NCBI GenBank assembly: GCA_023428365.1
Contig: JAEYYQ010000472.1
Span: 1-7,380, forward strand
DNA: 7,380 nucleotides
Reading direction: 5' to 3'
Origin: Pseudomonadota bacterium
GTDB lineage: Bacteria > Pseudomonadota > Alphaproteobacteria > Rhizobiales > Hyphomicrobiaceae
Of the stretch, positions 1 to 6,047 are shown piece by piece. Below the pieces are notes generated by a model. That model made no database searches. It was not told the origin of the DNA and worked only from the letters and a program-made list of their open reading frames with translations. The first letter of the stretch is position 1. Each line of letters opens with the position of its first letter. Position numbers and translations under genes: made by a program.

Positions 1-14
1 GGCGCTTGACGCGC

Positions 15-32
15 GACGAGAGACGAGAGACG
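15..32. repeat. Short tandem repeat, GACGAGA unit
   Basis: Two full copies and one partial copy (GACG) of the 7-mer GACGAGA lie directly head to tail just upstream of the permease ribosome binding site. It is visible in the sequence but too short to assign a role. It may be slippage-derived leader sequence. Confidence 0.5.
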
Positions 33-36
33 CCGC

Positions 37-42
37 AGGAGG
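37..42 (+). promoter_or_regulatory. Ribosome binding site AGGAGG for the permease gene
   Basis: A perfect AGGAGG core ends 10 bases before the TTG at 53. It decides the start, because the frame stays open back to the window edge and no ATG start is nearby. The following protein begins with a hydrophobic helix, as expected for this permease family. Confidence 0.6.
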
Positions 43-52
43 CGGATCGGCG

Positions 53-1516
53 TTGATTTATTTCTTCTGGACATTGCCAGCGATCGCGGTCGTCGCCGTG
101 CTCGCAAGCGGGCGAGCGGGCACACTCGCCGCCTCGATCATCGGGGTAATCGTCGCCCTGCTCGTTGCGCTGACGGCCGCACCGCACGATTTCCAGACTT
201 CTGAAGCTCTGGTCTTCCTCTCTCGCGGCGCGTGGATCGGCTGGATTATCGTGCCCTACATTCTCGGCGGCTTATTATTCTGGCAGATGGCCATCAGGCC
301 TGGAAATGCCGCGATGCCCGTCGAAACATCACTTTCAGACGCCCGCGCCAGGCGGCGGCTGTTGTTCTCCGCCTGCTTTTTGATCGGCCCATTTGCCGAG
401 TCGGCGACCGGCTTCGGCGTTGGCATCATCGGAACGATGGTGCTGGTCCGGCGATTGAACGTAGAGCCGATCTATCTCCTCGCTTTCAGCTTACTCAGCC
501 AGACTATGATTCTCTGGGGAGGTATGGGCAGCGGTGCCATCGTCGCCGCGGCCTTTGCGCAAACCGACCCGACCACGCTCGCGGTCAATTCAAGTTTCCT
601 TCTGGCTGCTGTCAATTTGCTCTGGCTGCCGCTGTACTGGCGCATGGCGTGCAAGGCCGGAGTTGCCGCCGGCTGGAGGGAACAGGTGAGCGAGTTCCTT
701 TGGCTGGGTGCCAGTCTCGCCTTAGTCATCGCTGCGACAGCGGTACTTGGTCCTGAAACGGCAATGCTCGCCGCCTATGGGCCGATGATCGTGCTGCGCT
801 ATTTAGCCGACGAGCGGCCCGATCGGGCGGAACTTCTCCGTGCGTTTGGCGGGGTGCTGCCATTTATTCTTCTGATCGGCTGGCTGGTCGTAACCCGGCT
901 ATTGCCGCCGCTTGCGCATTTTCTTGAGCACACCGGCCGCCTTCATCCCTTTGCCGATGCGCCCGCATGGTCGCCATTGTTCCACGCCGGAACATGGCTT
1001 GTCGTAGCTGCTATCCTTACGGGGCTGCTGCGCGGTCACTCATACGCGTTTCCGGAAGAGATCAGAGCAGCCTGGAGGACCGGACGTCTGGCTGTGTTGA
1101 CCATCATCATGTTCTCGATGATGGCGGAGCTTTTATCCGGCTCAGGTATCGCGGAAGGTCTGGCACGCGGCATGTTCGAGACGCTGGGACGGTGGGGCGT
1201 CGTGCTGACGCCGATTATCTCGGCCGTGTTCGGTGCCCTGGCCAACAGCGGCAACGCTGCCAATGGACTGTTCATGGCATCGCAGGTGAGCCTTGCTACG
1301 GAAGCGGGGCTCAATGTTCCGGCCGTTATCGCTCTGCAGCATGTTGCAGCATTGTCTCTAAACATGGTTTCGCCGGTGCGGATGTCGATCGTGTGCAGCC
1401 TCGCAGGAACGCCGGGGCGAGAGCGCGATACCTATCGCGCAATGCTGCCGTTTGCTGCAGTGATGGTCGTCGTATTGCTCGTCGTTTCCTTCCTGATCGG
1501 AAGTCGAGCGTTCTAG
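53..1516 (+). CDS. LctP-family (L-lactate permease-like) transporter
   Basis: A 487-residue polytopic inner membrane protein with roughly a dozen hydrophobic segments, matching the L-lactate permease family (LctP, Lactate_perm). Members import lactate, glycolate or related 2-hydroxy acids, usually with protons. Visible family signatures are the GPFAESATGFGVG stretch at residues 112-124, the NSGNAANGLF stretch at 398-407 (equivalent to the S/N-rich loop of LctP), and NMVSPVR at 437-443, equivalent to the conserved MISPQ region. It is somewhat shorter than the roughly 550 residues of typical LctP. The start is TTG at 53, chosen for the AGGAGG 10 bases upstream. It ends at TAG 1514-1516. The next gene follows after 130 bases on the same strand, so it may or may not share a transcript with the glycosylation genes. 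The family is fairly sure; the substrate is not, because the classic LctP motifs are changed in several positions and no lactate dehydrogenase or glycolate oxidase lies in the window. Confidence 0.82.
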   Translation: MIYFFWTLPAIAVVAVLASGRAGTLAASIIGVIVALLVALTAAPHDFQTSEALVFLSRGAWIGWIIVPYILGGLLFWQMAIRPGNAAMPVETSLSDARARRRLLFSACFLIGPFAESATGFGVGIIGTMVLVRRLNVEPIYLLAFSLLSQTMILWGGMGSGAIVAAAFAQTDPTTLAVNSSFLLAAVNLLWLPLYWRMACKAGVAAGWREQVSEFLWLGASLALVIAATAVLGPETAMLAAYGPMIVLRYLADERPDRAELLRAFGGVLPFILLIGWLVVTRLLPPLAHFLEHTGRLHPFADAPAWSPLFHAGTWLVVAAILTGLLRGHSYAFPEEIRAAWRTGRLAVLTIIMFSMMAELLSGSGIAEGLARGMFETLGRWGVVLTPIISAVFGALANSGNAANGLFMASQVSLATEAGLNVPAVIALQHVAALSLNMVSPVRMSIVCSLAGTPGRERDTYRAMLPFAAVMVVVLLVVSFLIGSRAF

Positions 1517-1603
1517 GTCCACCATTTATTCACGCGAGCCTGCTCCGTTCGCCAGTCTCGCGCGTTTGCTACAACGACACGACAGACATCTCTCCGTTAC
1601 AAG

Positions 1604-1623
1604 CGGCGCCTAACGTGGCGCTG
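1604..1623 (+). terminator. Possible weak terminator hairpin after the permease
   Basis: CGGCGCC at 1604-1610 pairs with GGCGCTG at 1617-1623 around a 6-base loop (TAACGT), giving 7 pairs including one G-U. GTTTGTG follows, which is only a broken T run. It lies about 90 bases after the permease stop and just before the PAP2 gene, so it may separate the two transcription units. The T tract is poor, so termination is uncertain. Confidence 0.3.
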
Positions 1624-1634
1624 GTTTGTGCCGA

Positions 1635-1641
1635 AAAGGTG
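1635..1641 (+). promoter_or_regulatory. Ribosome binding site for the PAP2 phosphatase gene
   Basis: AAAGGTG lies 5 bases before GTG 1647-1649 and so favours that start. A TTG at 1626 is in frame but has no comparable purine-rich sequence ahead of it and would place this AAAGGTG inside the coding sequence. Confidence 0.5.
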
Positions 1642-1646
1642 CTTTA

Positions 1647-2384
1647 GTGCAGATTAATGTCTCGATCTCTCCTCGCGCAGATACCGCCTTCAGCCTTACC
1701 GCGGCTGCCTTGCTGGCCGGTATTGTCGCATCCGTTATATTTCTTCTGTGGCCCGATCTCGACCTGCTCATCGCGCGTCTCTTTGTGCGCGAGGATGGAA
1801 GCTTCTCCCCCGCACGGGAGGGATGGCTGGCAAATATCCGGGACGTGTTCAAATCGGTTTATGTGATTTTTTGCGTGATTTCTATTGTCGGTCTGGCACT
1901 TGCGATCGTTCGCTCTTCGCGGCAATTGCGGATATCATCCTTGATTTGGGCATATCTGATACTCTGCCTAAGTATCGGACCGGGCGTTGTCGCCAATCTT
2001 CTGCTGAAGGACCAGTGGGGTCGCGCCCGCCCGAGTCAGGTTGTCGATTTTGGCGGAACGAAGCAGTTCTCGCCTCCACTCGTCCCGGTTCGCCAATGTG
2101 AGCGCAATTGTTCGTTCATAAGCGGCGAGGCTTCCGCGATGTTCGCGCCATTCTTCGCCGTGGCTCTGATCGTTCCGCAATGGTCCGGCGCGCTTATGAT
2201 CGCAGGCATCGTGACAGGCTTCGCTGCCGGTCTCATTCGCATGGCCCAAGGCGCGCATTTTCTCAGTGACGTCGTGTTCGCCGGAATCTTCATGGCACTG
2301 ACAGCCGCTATGCTGCACCGACTGATTCTGGGAAGTTCCGATGCCAAGTCGTTGCGCGTAACGCTCAGTGCTGCCAGTTATTGA
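1647..2384 (+). CDS. PAP2-superfamily membrane phosphatase (possible lipid A phosphatase)
   Basis: A 245-residue integral membrane protein of the PAP2 superfamily (type 2 phosphatidic acid phosphatase fold), whose members remove phosphate from lipids at the periplasmic face of the inner membrane. Motif 1 is K121 with R128-P129 (KDQWGRARP, a full K-x6-RP). Motif 3 is R198, H204 and D208 (RMAQGAHFLSD), which holds the nucleophilic histidine and its partner aspartate. Motif 2, normally PSGH, reads ISGE at residues 158-161, so the usual histidine is a glutamate. Hydrophobic segments lie near residues 14-35, 70-88, 97-118, 163-177, 180-197 and 208-227. GTG 1647 is preferred over TTG 1626 because of the ribosome binding site. 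The stop overlaps the next gene by 4 bases (TTGA). Clustering with a polyprenyl-sugar synthase and a GT39 transferase suggests an LpxE/LpxF-like role on lipid A, but an undecaprenyl-pyrophosphate or phosphatidylglycerophosphate phosphatase is also possible. Confidence 0.85.
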   Translation: MQINVSISPRADTAFSLTAAALLAGIVASVIFLLWPDLDLLIARLFVREDGSFSPAREGWLANIRDVFKSVYVIFCVISIVGLALAIVRSSRQLRISSLIWAYLILCLSIGPGVVANLLLKDQWGRARPSQVVDFGGTKQFSPPLVPVRQCERNCSFISGEASAMFAPFFAVALIVPQWSGALMIAGIVTGFAAGLIRMAQGAHFLSDVVFAGIFMALTAAMLHRLILGSSDAKSLRVTLSAASY

Positions 2385-3544
2385 GGCCTGCGACGTTGGC
2401 AGTCAGCGGATCAAATACGCTCTCGCGTCCGACAGGCTCCATCGGAAACGACCGATCGGCGTCGCCTGAACTGTCCGTCATCGTACCGACGTTTAACGAA
2501 CGCGAGAACGTGACGGAACTCGTCGATCGGCTGCGGTATGCGCTGCAGGGCGTGCACTGGGAAGTTATTTTCGTCGACGATGACAGCCCCGACGGAACAA
2601 TACAGACCGTACGGAAAATGGGAGAGACCGATGCCCGCATCCGCGGCATTCGTCGCCTGGATCGCCGCGGTCTGGCGGGGGCCTGTATCGAAGGCATTCT
2701 CGCATCTTCCGCATTCGCGGTCGCTGTTATCGATGGTGATCTGCAACACGATGAGTCGCGGCTCCCTGACATGCTTACCCAGATTCGACAAGGCGCTGAT
2801 CTTGTTGTTGGAACGCGTTATGCCTCGGGGGCCGCTGCCGAGGATGGCTTTGCCGGCGTGCGTGCCTTTGGGAGCCGATTTGCAAATGCCCTGGCGCGCG
2901 TGCTGCTTGGGGTCCGCCTCAGCGATCCGATGAGCGGCTTTTTCATGATGCGCCGCGAGATGTTTGATGAAGTGGCGCCACACCTGTCGAGCCAAGGGTT
3001 CAAGGTTCTGCTGGACATTGTCGCGTCCAGCAAGGTGCCGCTGAAAATCGCGGACGTCCCGTACCGTTTTCGGCCGCGCCATCTCGGCCAATCGAAGCTC
3101 GATAGTCTCGTGGTGATAGACTATCTCGGCCTGCTGCTGGCCAAGTTTTCGGGCGATCGGATTACCATCCGCTTTGTTCTGTTCGCATTGGTGGGCGCCA
3201 GTGGTCTCATCGTGCATCTGATCACTCTGCGCGGCTTTCTGGAGCTGTCGACGCTACAATTCGGGGGAGCGCAGACCGCCGCGGCCTATGTCGCCATGAC
3301 CTGGAATTTCGCGCTGAACAATCAACTGACCTATCGCGATCGCCGGCTGACCGGATGGTCCGCCTTGAAAGGTCTGTTGTCATTTTATGCGATCTGCAGC
3401 GTCGGCGCGGTCGCCAATGTCGGCGTCGCCAGTTGGGTCCATAGTGGCAATACGGATTGGTGGCTGGCCGGTACGGCCGGCGCGCTGATGGGGGCGGTCT
3501 TTAATTATGCAAGTAGCTCCGTCTTCACCTGGCGCCTGCGCTGA
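2381..3544 (+). CDS. GT2 polyprenyl-phosphate hexose synthase fused to a GtrA-like flippase domain
   Basis: A 387-residue two-domain protein. Residues about 31-255 are a family 2 glycosyltransferase of the dolichol-phosphate mannose synthase type: VPTFNE (35-40) and DDDSPDGT (66-73) bind the nucleotide sugar, DGDLQHD (118-124) carries the metal-binding DxD, DPMSGF (182-187) is the acceptor-loop motif, and R229 to L240 includes the RxR..GxSKL signature. It should transfer a hexose from NDP-sugar to a polyprenyl phosphate on the cytoplasmic side. Residues about 262-385 form a GtrA-like domain with four hydrophobic segments and the typical NFALNNQLTYRDRR stretch (309-322); such domains are thought to flip the sugar-lipid across the membrane. 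The start is either TTG 2381, overlapping the upstream stop as TTGA, or TTG 2396, which has TGAGG 9 bases ahead; the difference is five residues. The end overlaps the GT39 gene by 38 bases. The sugar (mannose, glucose or galacturonate) cannot be read from sequence. Confidence 0.88.
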   Translation: MRPATLAVSGSNTLSRPTGSIGNDRSASPELSVIVPTFNERENVTELVDRLRYALQGVHWEVIFVDDDSPDGTIQTVRKMGETDARIRGIRRLDRRGLAGACIEGILASSAFAVAVIDGDLQHDESRLPDMLTQIRQGADLVVGTRYASGAAAEDGFAGVRAFGSRFANALARVLLGVRLSDPMSGFFMMRREMFDEVAPHLSSQGFKVLLDIVASSKVPLKIADVPYRFRPRHLGQSKLDSLVVIDYLGLLLAKFSGDRITIRFVLFALVGASGLIVHLITLRGFLELSTLQFGGAQTAAAYVAMTWNFALNNQLTYRDRRLTGWSALKGLLSFYAICSVGAVANVGVASWVHSGNTDWWLAGTAGALMGAVFNYASSSVFTWRLR

Positions 3545-5015
3545 AGCGATCGCGACCGTAGCGACCGGTCGCGATTTTGATCGGCCCGTTGTCGTGCTTA
3601 CGGTCGTCATTCTTGCACTGGCTGCGGTTCGTGCGTTCGTCGCTGCCAGTGCAGGCTTGACGGATGATGAGGCCTATTATCGCTTGTGGTCGCTAGCGCC
3701 GGCGATGAGCTATCTCGATCATCCGCCGATGGTCGCTTGGATGATAGCCGGGGGGCGGTGGCTGGCCGGCGACACGCCTTTAGGCATCCGCCTGCCGGCT
3801 GTTCTGGGTTCCCTGATCGGCCCGTTCATCCTCTGGCGGACGGCGTCCAACCTGATGGGAGACGATCTCGCCCGCTACGCTGTCTGGATCATGCTGGCCA
3901 TGCCACTCATGGCGGTCGGCGGCGTGATCATGACCCCCGATATCCCCTCCGTACTGTTTTGGGGACTAGCCGCCTGGGCATTGTCGGAATTGCACGTCTC
4001 GCGCAATGCCAACTGGTGGTTGGCGATCGGTCTTTTCGCCGGCCTTGGTCTGATTTCGAAGTACACAAACCTCTTTCTCGGTGCCAGCATTCTTCTTTGG
4101 CTGATCTGGCTGCCTGGAAATCTGCGCTGGTTCAAAACCTGGCAATTGTGGATCGGCGGTGCGATCGCTGCGCTCACGACGACGCCCGTTCTGCTCTGGA
4201 ATCTCGAGCATGACTGGGCATCCTTTATCAAACAGTTCGGACGGGCTGGGCGCGGTCAAGAATTGACGCTCAATTATTTACTGGAGCTTGTTGGAGCCTT
4301 TTTTGGCTTGGCCAGCCCGTTCATAGCAGCCTTGGCATTGTGTGGTCTCGCACTCATCGTCCGTTCCGCCCTCAAGCGACGTGATCCGGCCCATATCATG
4401 ATTGCTGCCCTCGTCCTTCCGCTGACCGCCTACCTGCTGCTCCATGCTTTGCATAGCCGGGTGCAGGGAAACTGGCCTGCACCTCTTTATCCGGTGCTCG
4501 CCGTCGCGGCAGCCTTCGCCGTCAAGTCGACGGAGAGCCTCTGGTTGCGTCGTCTCGGCGCCGTGGGAATCGCCACAGGTTTTCTCTTCAGCGCCGTGAT
4601 CTATGCGCACGCCGTCGCACCACTCTCCCTTATGAGAAACATGAAGGACCCCACATCACAGATGCGCGGCTGGCAGCAGTTCGCTTTAGATATCAATAAT
4701 CTCCGCCAGCAGTACGGCGCTTGTCGGATTGTCACGTCAAGTTACACCACGACGGCCCAGTTGGCCTATCATCTCAAGGGGCGCGCGCCCGTCGTTCAGC
4801 TTAAGGAGCCGCTGCGCTACGTGCATCTACCGCCGATCGTTTCGGATCCGACATGCCCGGCTCTGTATGTCGAGCTCGAACGACGACAGGCGAAAGGCTC
4901 CCTCGAACAGCGATTCGCCGAAGTTAAGTTGCTCGGCCGCGTCGATCGCGCTTATGCTGGCGCGCCGTTGGCTGGCTATACGACGAGCCTCGTGACTTCT
5001 CCGTTCAGACCGTGA
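3507..5015 (+). CDS. GT39-family (ArnT/RgtD-like) membrane glycosyltransferase
   Basis: A 502-residue multi-pass inner membrane protein of the ArnT/PMT-like glycosyltransferase family 39 (GT-C fold). Such enzymes use a polyprenyl-phosphate sugar and transfer the sugar to an acceptor on the periplasmic side. After TM1 (about 27-48) comes DDEAYY (53-58), the acidic catalytic motif in the first large periplasmic loop, followed by DHPP (71-74). TPDIP (143-147) supplies a second conserved aspartate, and SKYTNLF (184-190) is typical of bacterial members. About 10 hydrophobic segments run to residue 370. The C-terminal 130 residues (about 371-502) form a soluble, presumably periplasmic domain. The start ATG 3507 lies 38 bases inside the upstream gene; the next in-frame start, GTG 3594, would cut into TM1. 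Donor synthase and probable flippase are encoded immediately upstream. The family is secure; acceptor and sugar are inferred only from context, with lipid A the leading idea. Confidence 0.87.
   Translation: MQVAPSSPGACAEAIATVATGRDFDRPVVVLTVVILALAAVRAFVAASAGLTDDEAYYRLWSLAPAMSYLDHPPMVAWMIAGGRWLAGDTPLGIRLPAVLGSLIGPFILWRTASNLMGDDLARYAVWIMLAMPLMAVGGVIMTPDIPSVLFWGLAAWALSELHVSRNANWWLAIGLFAGLGLISKYTNLFLGASILLWLIWLPGNLRWFKTWQLWIGGAIAALTTTPVLLWNLEHDWASFIKQFGRAGRGQELTLNYLLELVGAFFGLASPFIAALALCGLALIVRSALKRRDPAHIMIAALVLPLTAYLLLHALHSRVQGNWPAPLYPVLAVAAAFAVKSTESLWLRRLGAVGIATGFLFSAVIYAHAVAPLSLMRNMKDPTSQMRGWQQFALDINNLRQQYGACRIVTSSYTTTAQLAYHLKGRAPVVQLKEPLRYVHLPPIVSDPTCPALYVELERRQAKGSLEQRFAEVKLLGRVDRAYAGAPLAGYTTSLVTSPFRP
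3549..3575 (+). repeat. Perfect inverted repeat with T run at the start of the GT39 gene
   Basis: ATCGCGACC (3549-3557) and GGTCGCGAT (3567-3575) are exact reverse complements separated by 9 bases, and T continues to 3578, giving a TTTT run at the base of the 3' arm. The structure starts 5 bases after the stop of the GT2-GtrA gene and lies within codons 15-23 of the GT39 gene. A competing structure is the perfect 12-bp palindrome GCGACCGGTCGC at 3561-3572. It resembles an intrinsic terminator or an mRNA-stability hairpin inside an operon; the T run is short, so any termination would be partial. Confidence 0.55.
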
Positions 5016-5050
5016 CACGTCTGAGGTTGCAAACCGCGTTCCCTTCGTGC

Positions 5051-5077
5051 TCGGGAGAGCAACGAGCGCTCTCCCGA
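5051..5077. terminator. Bidirectional terminator hairpin between convergent genes
   Basis: TCGGGAGAGC (5051-5060) and GCTCTCCCGA (5068-5077) form a perfect 10-bp GC-rich stem with a 7-base loop. It sits in the 77-base gap between the stops of the GT39 gene (plus strand) and the outer membrane protein gene (minus strand), the usual place for a shared terminator. Neither side has a strong T tract, so this is a hairpin-type end or RNA 3' stabiliser rather than a textbook Rho-independent site. Confidence 0.7.
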
Positions 5078-5092
5078 ACGGTGCAAAACCAG

Positions 5093-5866
5093 CTATTTGA
5101 GCGGTGCCGACGCAGCGCTGTCGCCAAACTTATAGTTTAGGCCCACGCGGAAGGTATGGAAGTCGAGGCTAGCTGACGCGAGCTCATGGTGATTGAATTC
5201 CTGAGGGGTGCCTTCGTAAGCCAGCCCCTTTGGATCATAATCCGCGCTGCCGAGATCGACGTACAGCCACTCAGCTTTGAGACTAAGATTGGGAGTTGCG
5301 GCCCATTCCGTGCCGAGGCCAGCAGTCCACCCGATGTGGTTTGCCTTAGCCGAGAGACGAGACATCGTTACCGGGCCAGTGATGCTGATGGAATCGATAT
5401 TCATTTCGGCACGGGCCCAGGCTAAACCGCCTGTCGCGTAAAAGAGCCAGTTGTTACTTACGAAACCAATACGGGCTCGCGCGGTGCCGAACACCTGCAG
5501 ATCGAGCGAGGTTGCCCAATCCGTATCGAAGTCCATCCGAAATGACTTGCTGTCATCAAGTCCGGCCCATGACACGTCGGTTTCGACACCAAGAACGAGT
5601 GCCCCCGTTTGATAGTTCGCGCCAATCTGCAAACCGCCTAACCAACCGCTGCTGCTGATGCTGCCGCCGTCGCTAAGGACACCGCCCGGGACTGCAGGGA
5701 ATGGATGAACCAGATCGGCGTCCCAATCGCCGGAGGCGTAGCCGGCGTGAGCGCCGATGTAGAAACCTGTCCAGTCTACGCGTGGCGCACCGTAATCTCC
5801 GCCGCCAGCCACAGCTCCGCTTACGCCGGCGAGCAGAAATGCCCCGGCCGCGATATACTTACGCAT
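5093..5866 (-). CDS. RopB/Omp25-like outer membrane beta-barrel protein
   Basis: A 257-residue secreted protein. Residues 1-20 are a clear Sec signal peptide (MRK, then a hydrophobic stretch ending AVA, cleavage probably before GGGDYG). The mature part opens with WTGFYIGAHAGYASG (32-46), the hallmark of the Omp25/Omp31/RopB 'outer membrane immunogenic protein' group. Alternating aromatic and polar strands follow, such as LGGLQIGANYQTGALVLGVE (76-95), GTARARIGFV (127-136), LFYATGGLAWA (141-151) and LSLKAEWLYVDLG (195-207). The last strand is FRVGLNYKFG (239-248), trailed by nine polar residues. Size fits the usual 8-stranded barrel. The start ATG 5866 was chosen because it puts the signal peptide at the N-terminus and has GGGGG 8 bases upstream; the frame runs further upstream without signal-like sequence. 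Such proteins are abundant envelope-stability and host-interaction proteins rather than porins of defined substrate. It has its own long leader, described separately. Confidence 0.9.
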   Translation of the reverse strand: MRKYIAAGAFLLAGVSGAVAGGGDYGAPRVDWTGFYIGAHAGYASGDWDADLVHPFPAVPGGVLSDGGSISSSGWLGGLQIGANYQTGALVLGVETDVSWAGLDDSKSFRMDFDTDWATSLDLQVFGTARARIGFVSNNWLFYATGGLAWARAEMNIDSISITGPVTMSRLSAKANHIGWTAGLGTEWAATPNLSLKAEWLYVDLGSADYDPKGLAYEGTPQEFNHHELASASLDFHTFRVGLNYKFGDSAASAPLK

Positions 5867-5946
5867 CACGTGAACCCCCACAACGCTACGAGAAAACAAC
5901 AACCGCAACGAAACAAAGACGCAGCACACAACCCACACGCAGGGAC
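5867..5946 (-). promoter_or_regulatory. G/T-rich, A-free leader of the outer membrane protein gene
   Basis: Reading on the minus strand, the 77 bases from 5948 to 5872 contain only one A (complement of T5887), while G and T dominate, with runs such as TTGTTTCGTTG and GTTGTTGTTTTC. The GGGGG at 5879-5875 is the probable ribosome binding site. No convincing -35/-10 pair is visible. The stretch is interpreted as the 5' untranslated leader of the gene. Confidence 0.45.
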
Positions 5947-5962
5947 GGTAACGAATCATTAA
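5947..5962 (-). promoter_or_regulatory. CtrA-like box with embedded GANTC site
   Basis: On the minus strand, TTAA (5962-5959), seven bases, then TTACC (5951-5947) matches the alphaproteobacterial CtrA box TTAA-N7-TTAAC with one mismatch. The spacer contains GATTC, a GANTC site for the CcrM methylase. It lies 81-96 bases upstream of the outer membrane protein start, within range of a promoter. This is a pattern match only; single boxes occur by chance. Confidence 0.3.
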
Positions 5963-6047
5963 CCAACCCGGCAAGTGTATTCGTCGCTATGCTGACAATC
6001 AGCTTCGGGATCTGTTGCGCTGTTGCCTCAGTTGATAGCGGAGAGGT

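Noticed and set aside
1517..1646. Promoter for the PAP2-GT2-GT39 operon
   Set aside because: The gap is the natural place for one, but I found no -35/-10 pair with acceptable spacing and no sigma-54 element, so no site is annotated.
967..1647. Plus-strand open frame of 226 codons overlapping the permease end and the gap before PAP2
   Set aside because: Arginine/cysteine-rich shadow of the permease in another frame, with no ribosome binding site and no recognisable domain.
2411..3217. Minus-strand open frame of 268 codons opposite the GT2-GtrA gene
   Set aside because: Its product is rich in H, R, Q and N with no domain or membrane pattern, while the plus strand holds every GT2 motif. It is a high-GC shadow frame.
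5867..5974. N-terminal extension of the outer membrane protein upstream of ATG 5866
   Set aside because: The extension would bury the signal peptide 36 residues inside the protein and translate the A-free leader. ATG 5866 has a G-rich ribosome binding site and gives a normal signal peptide.
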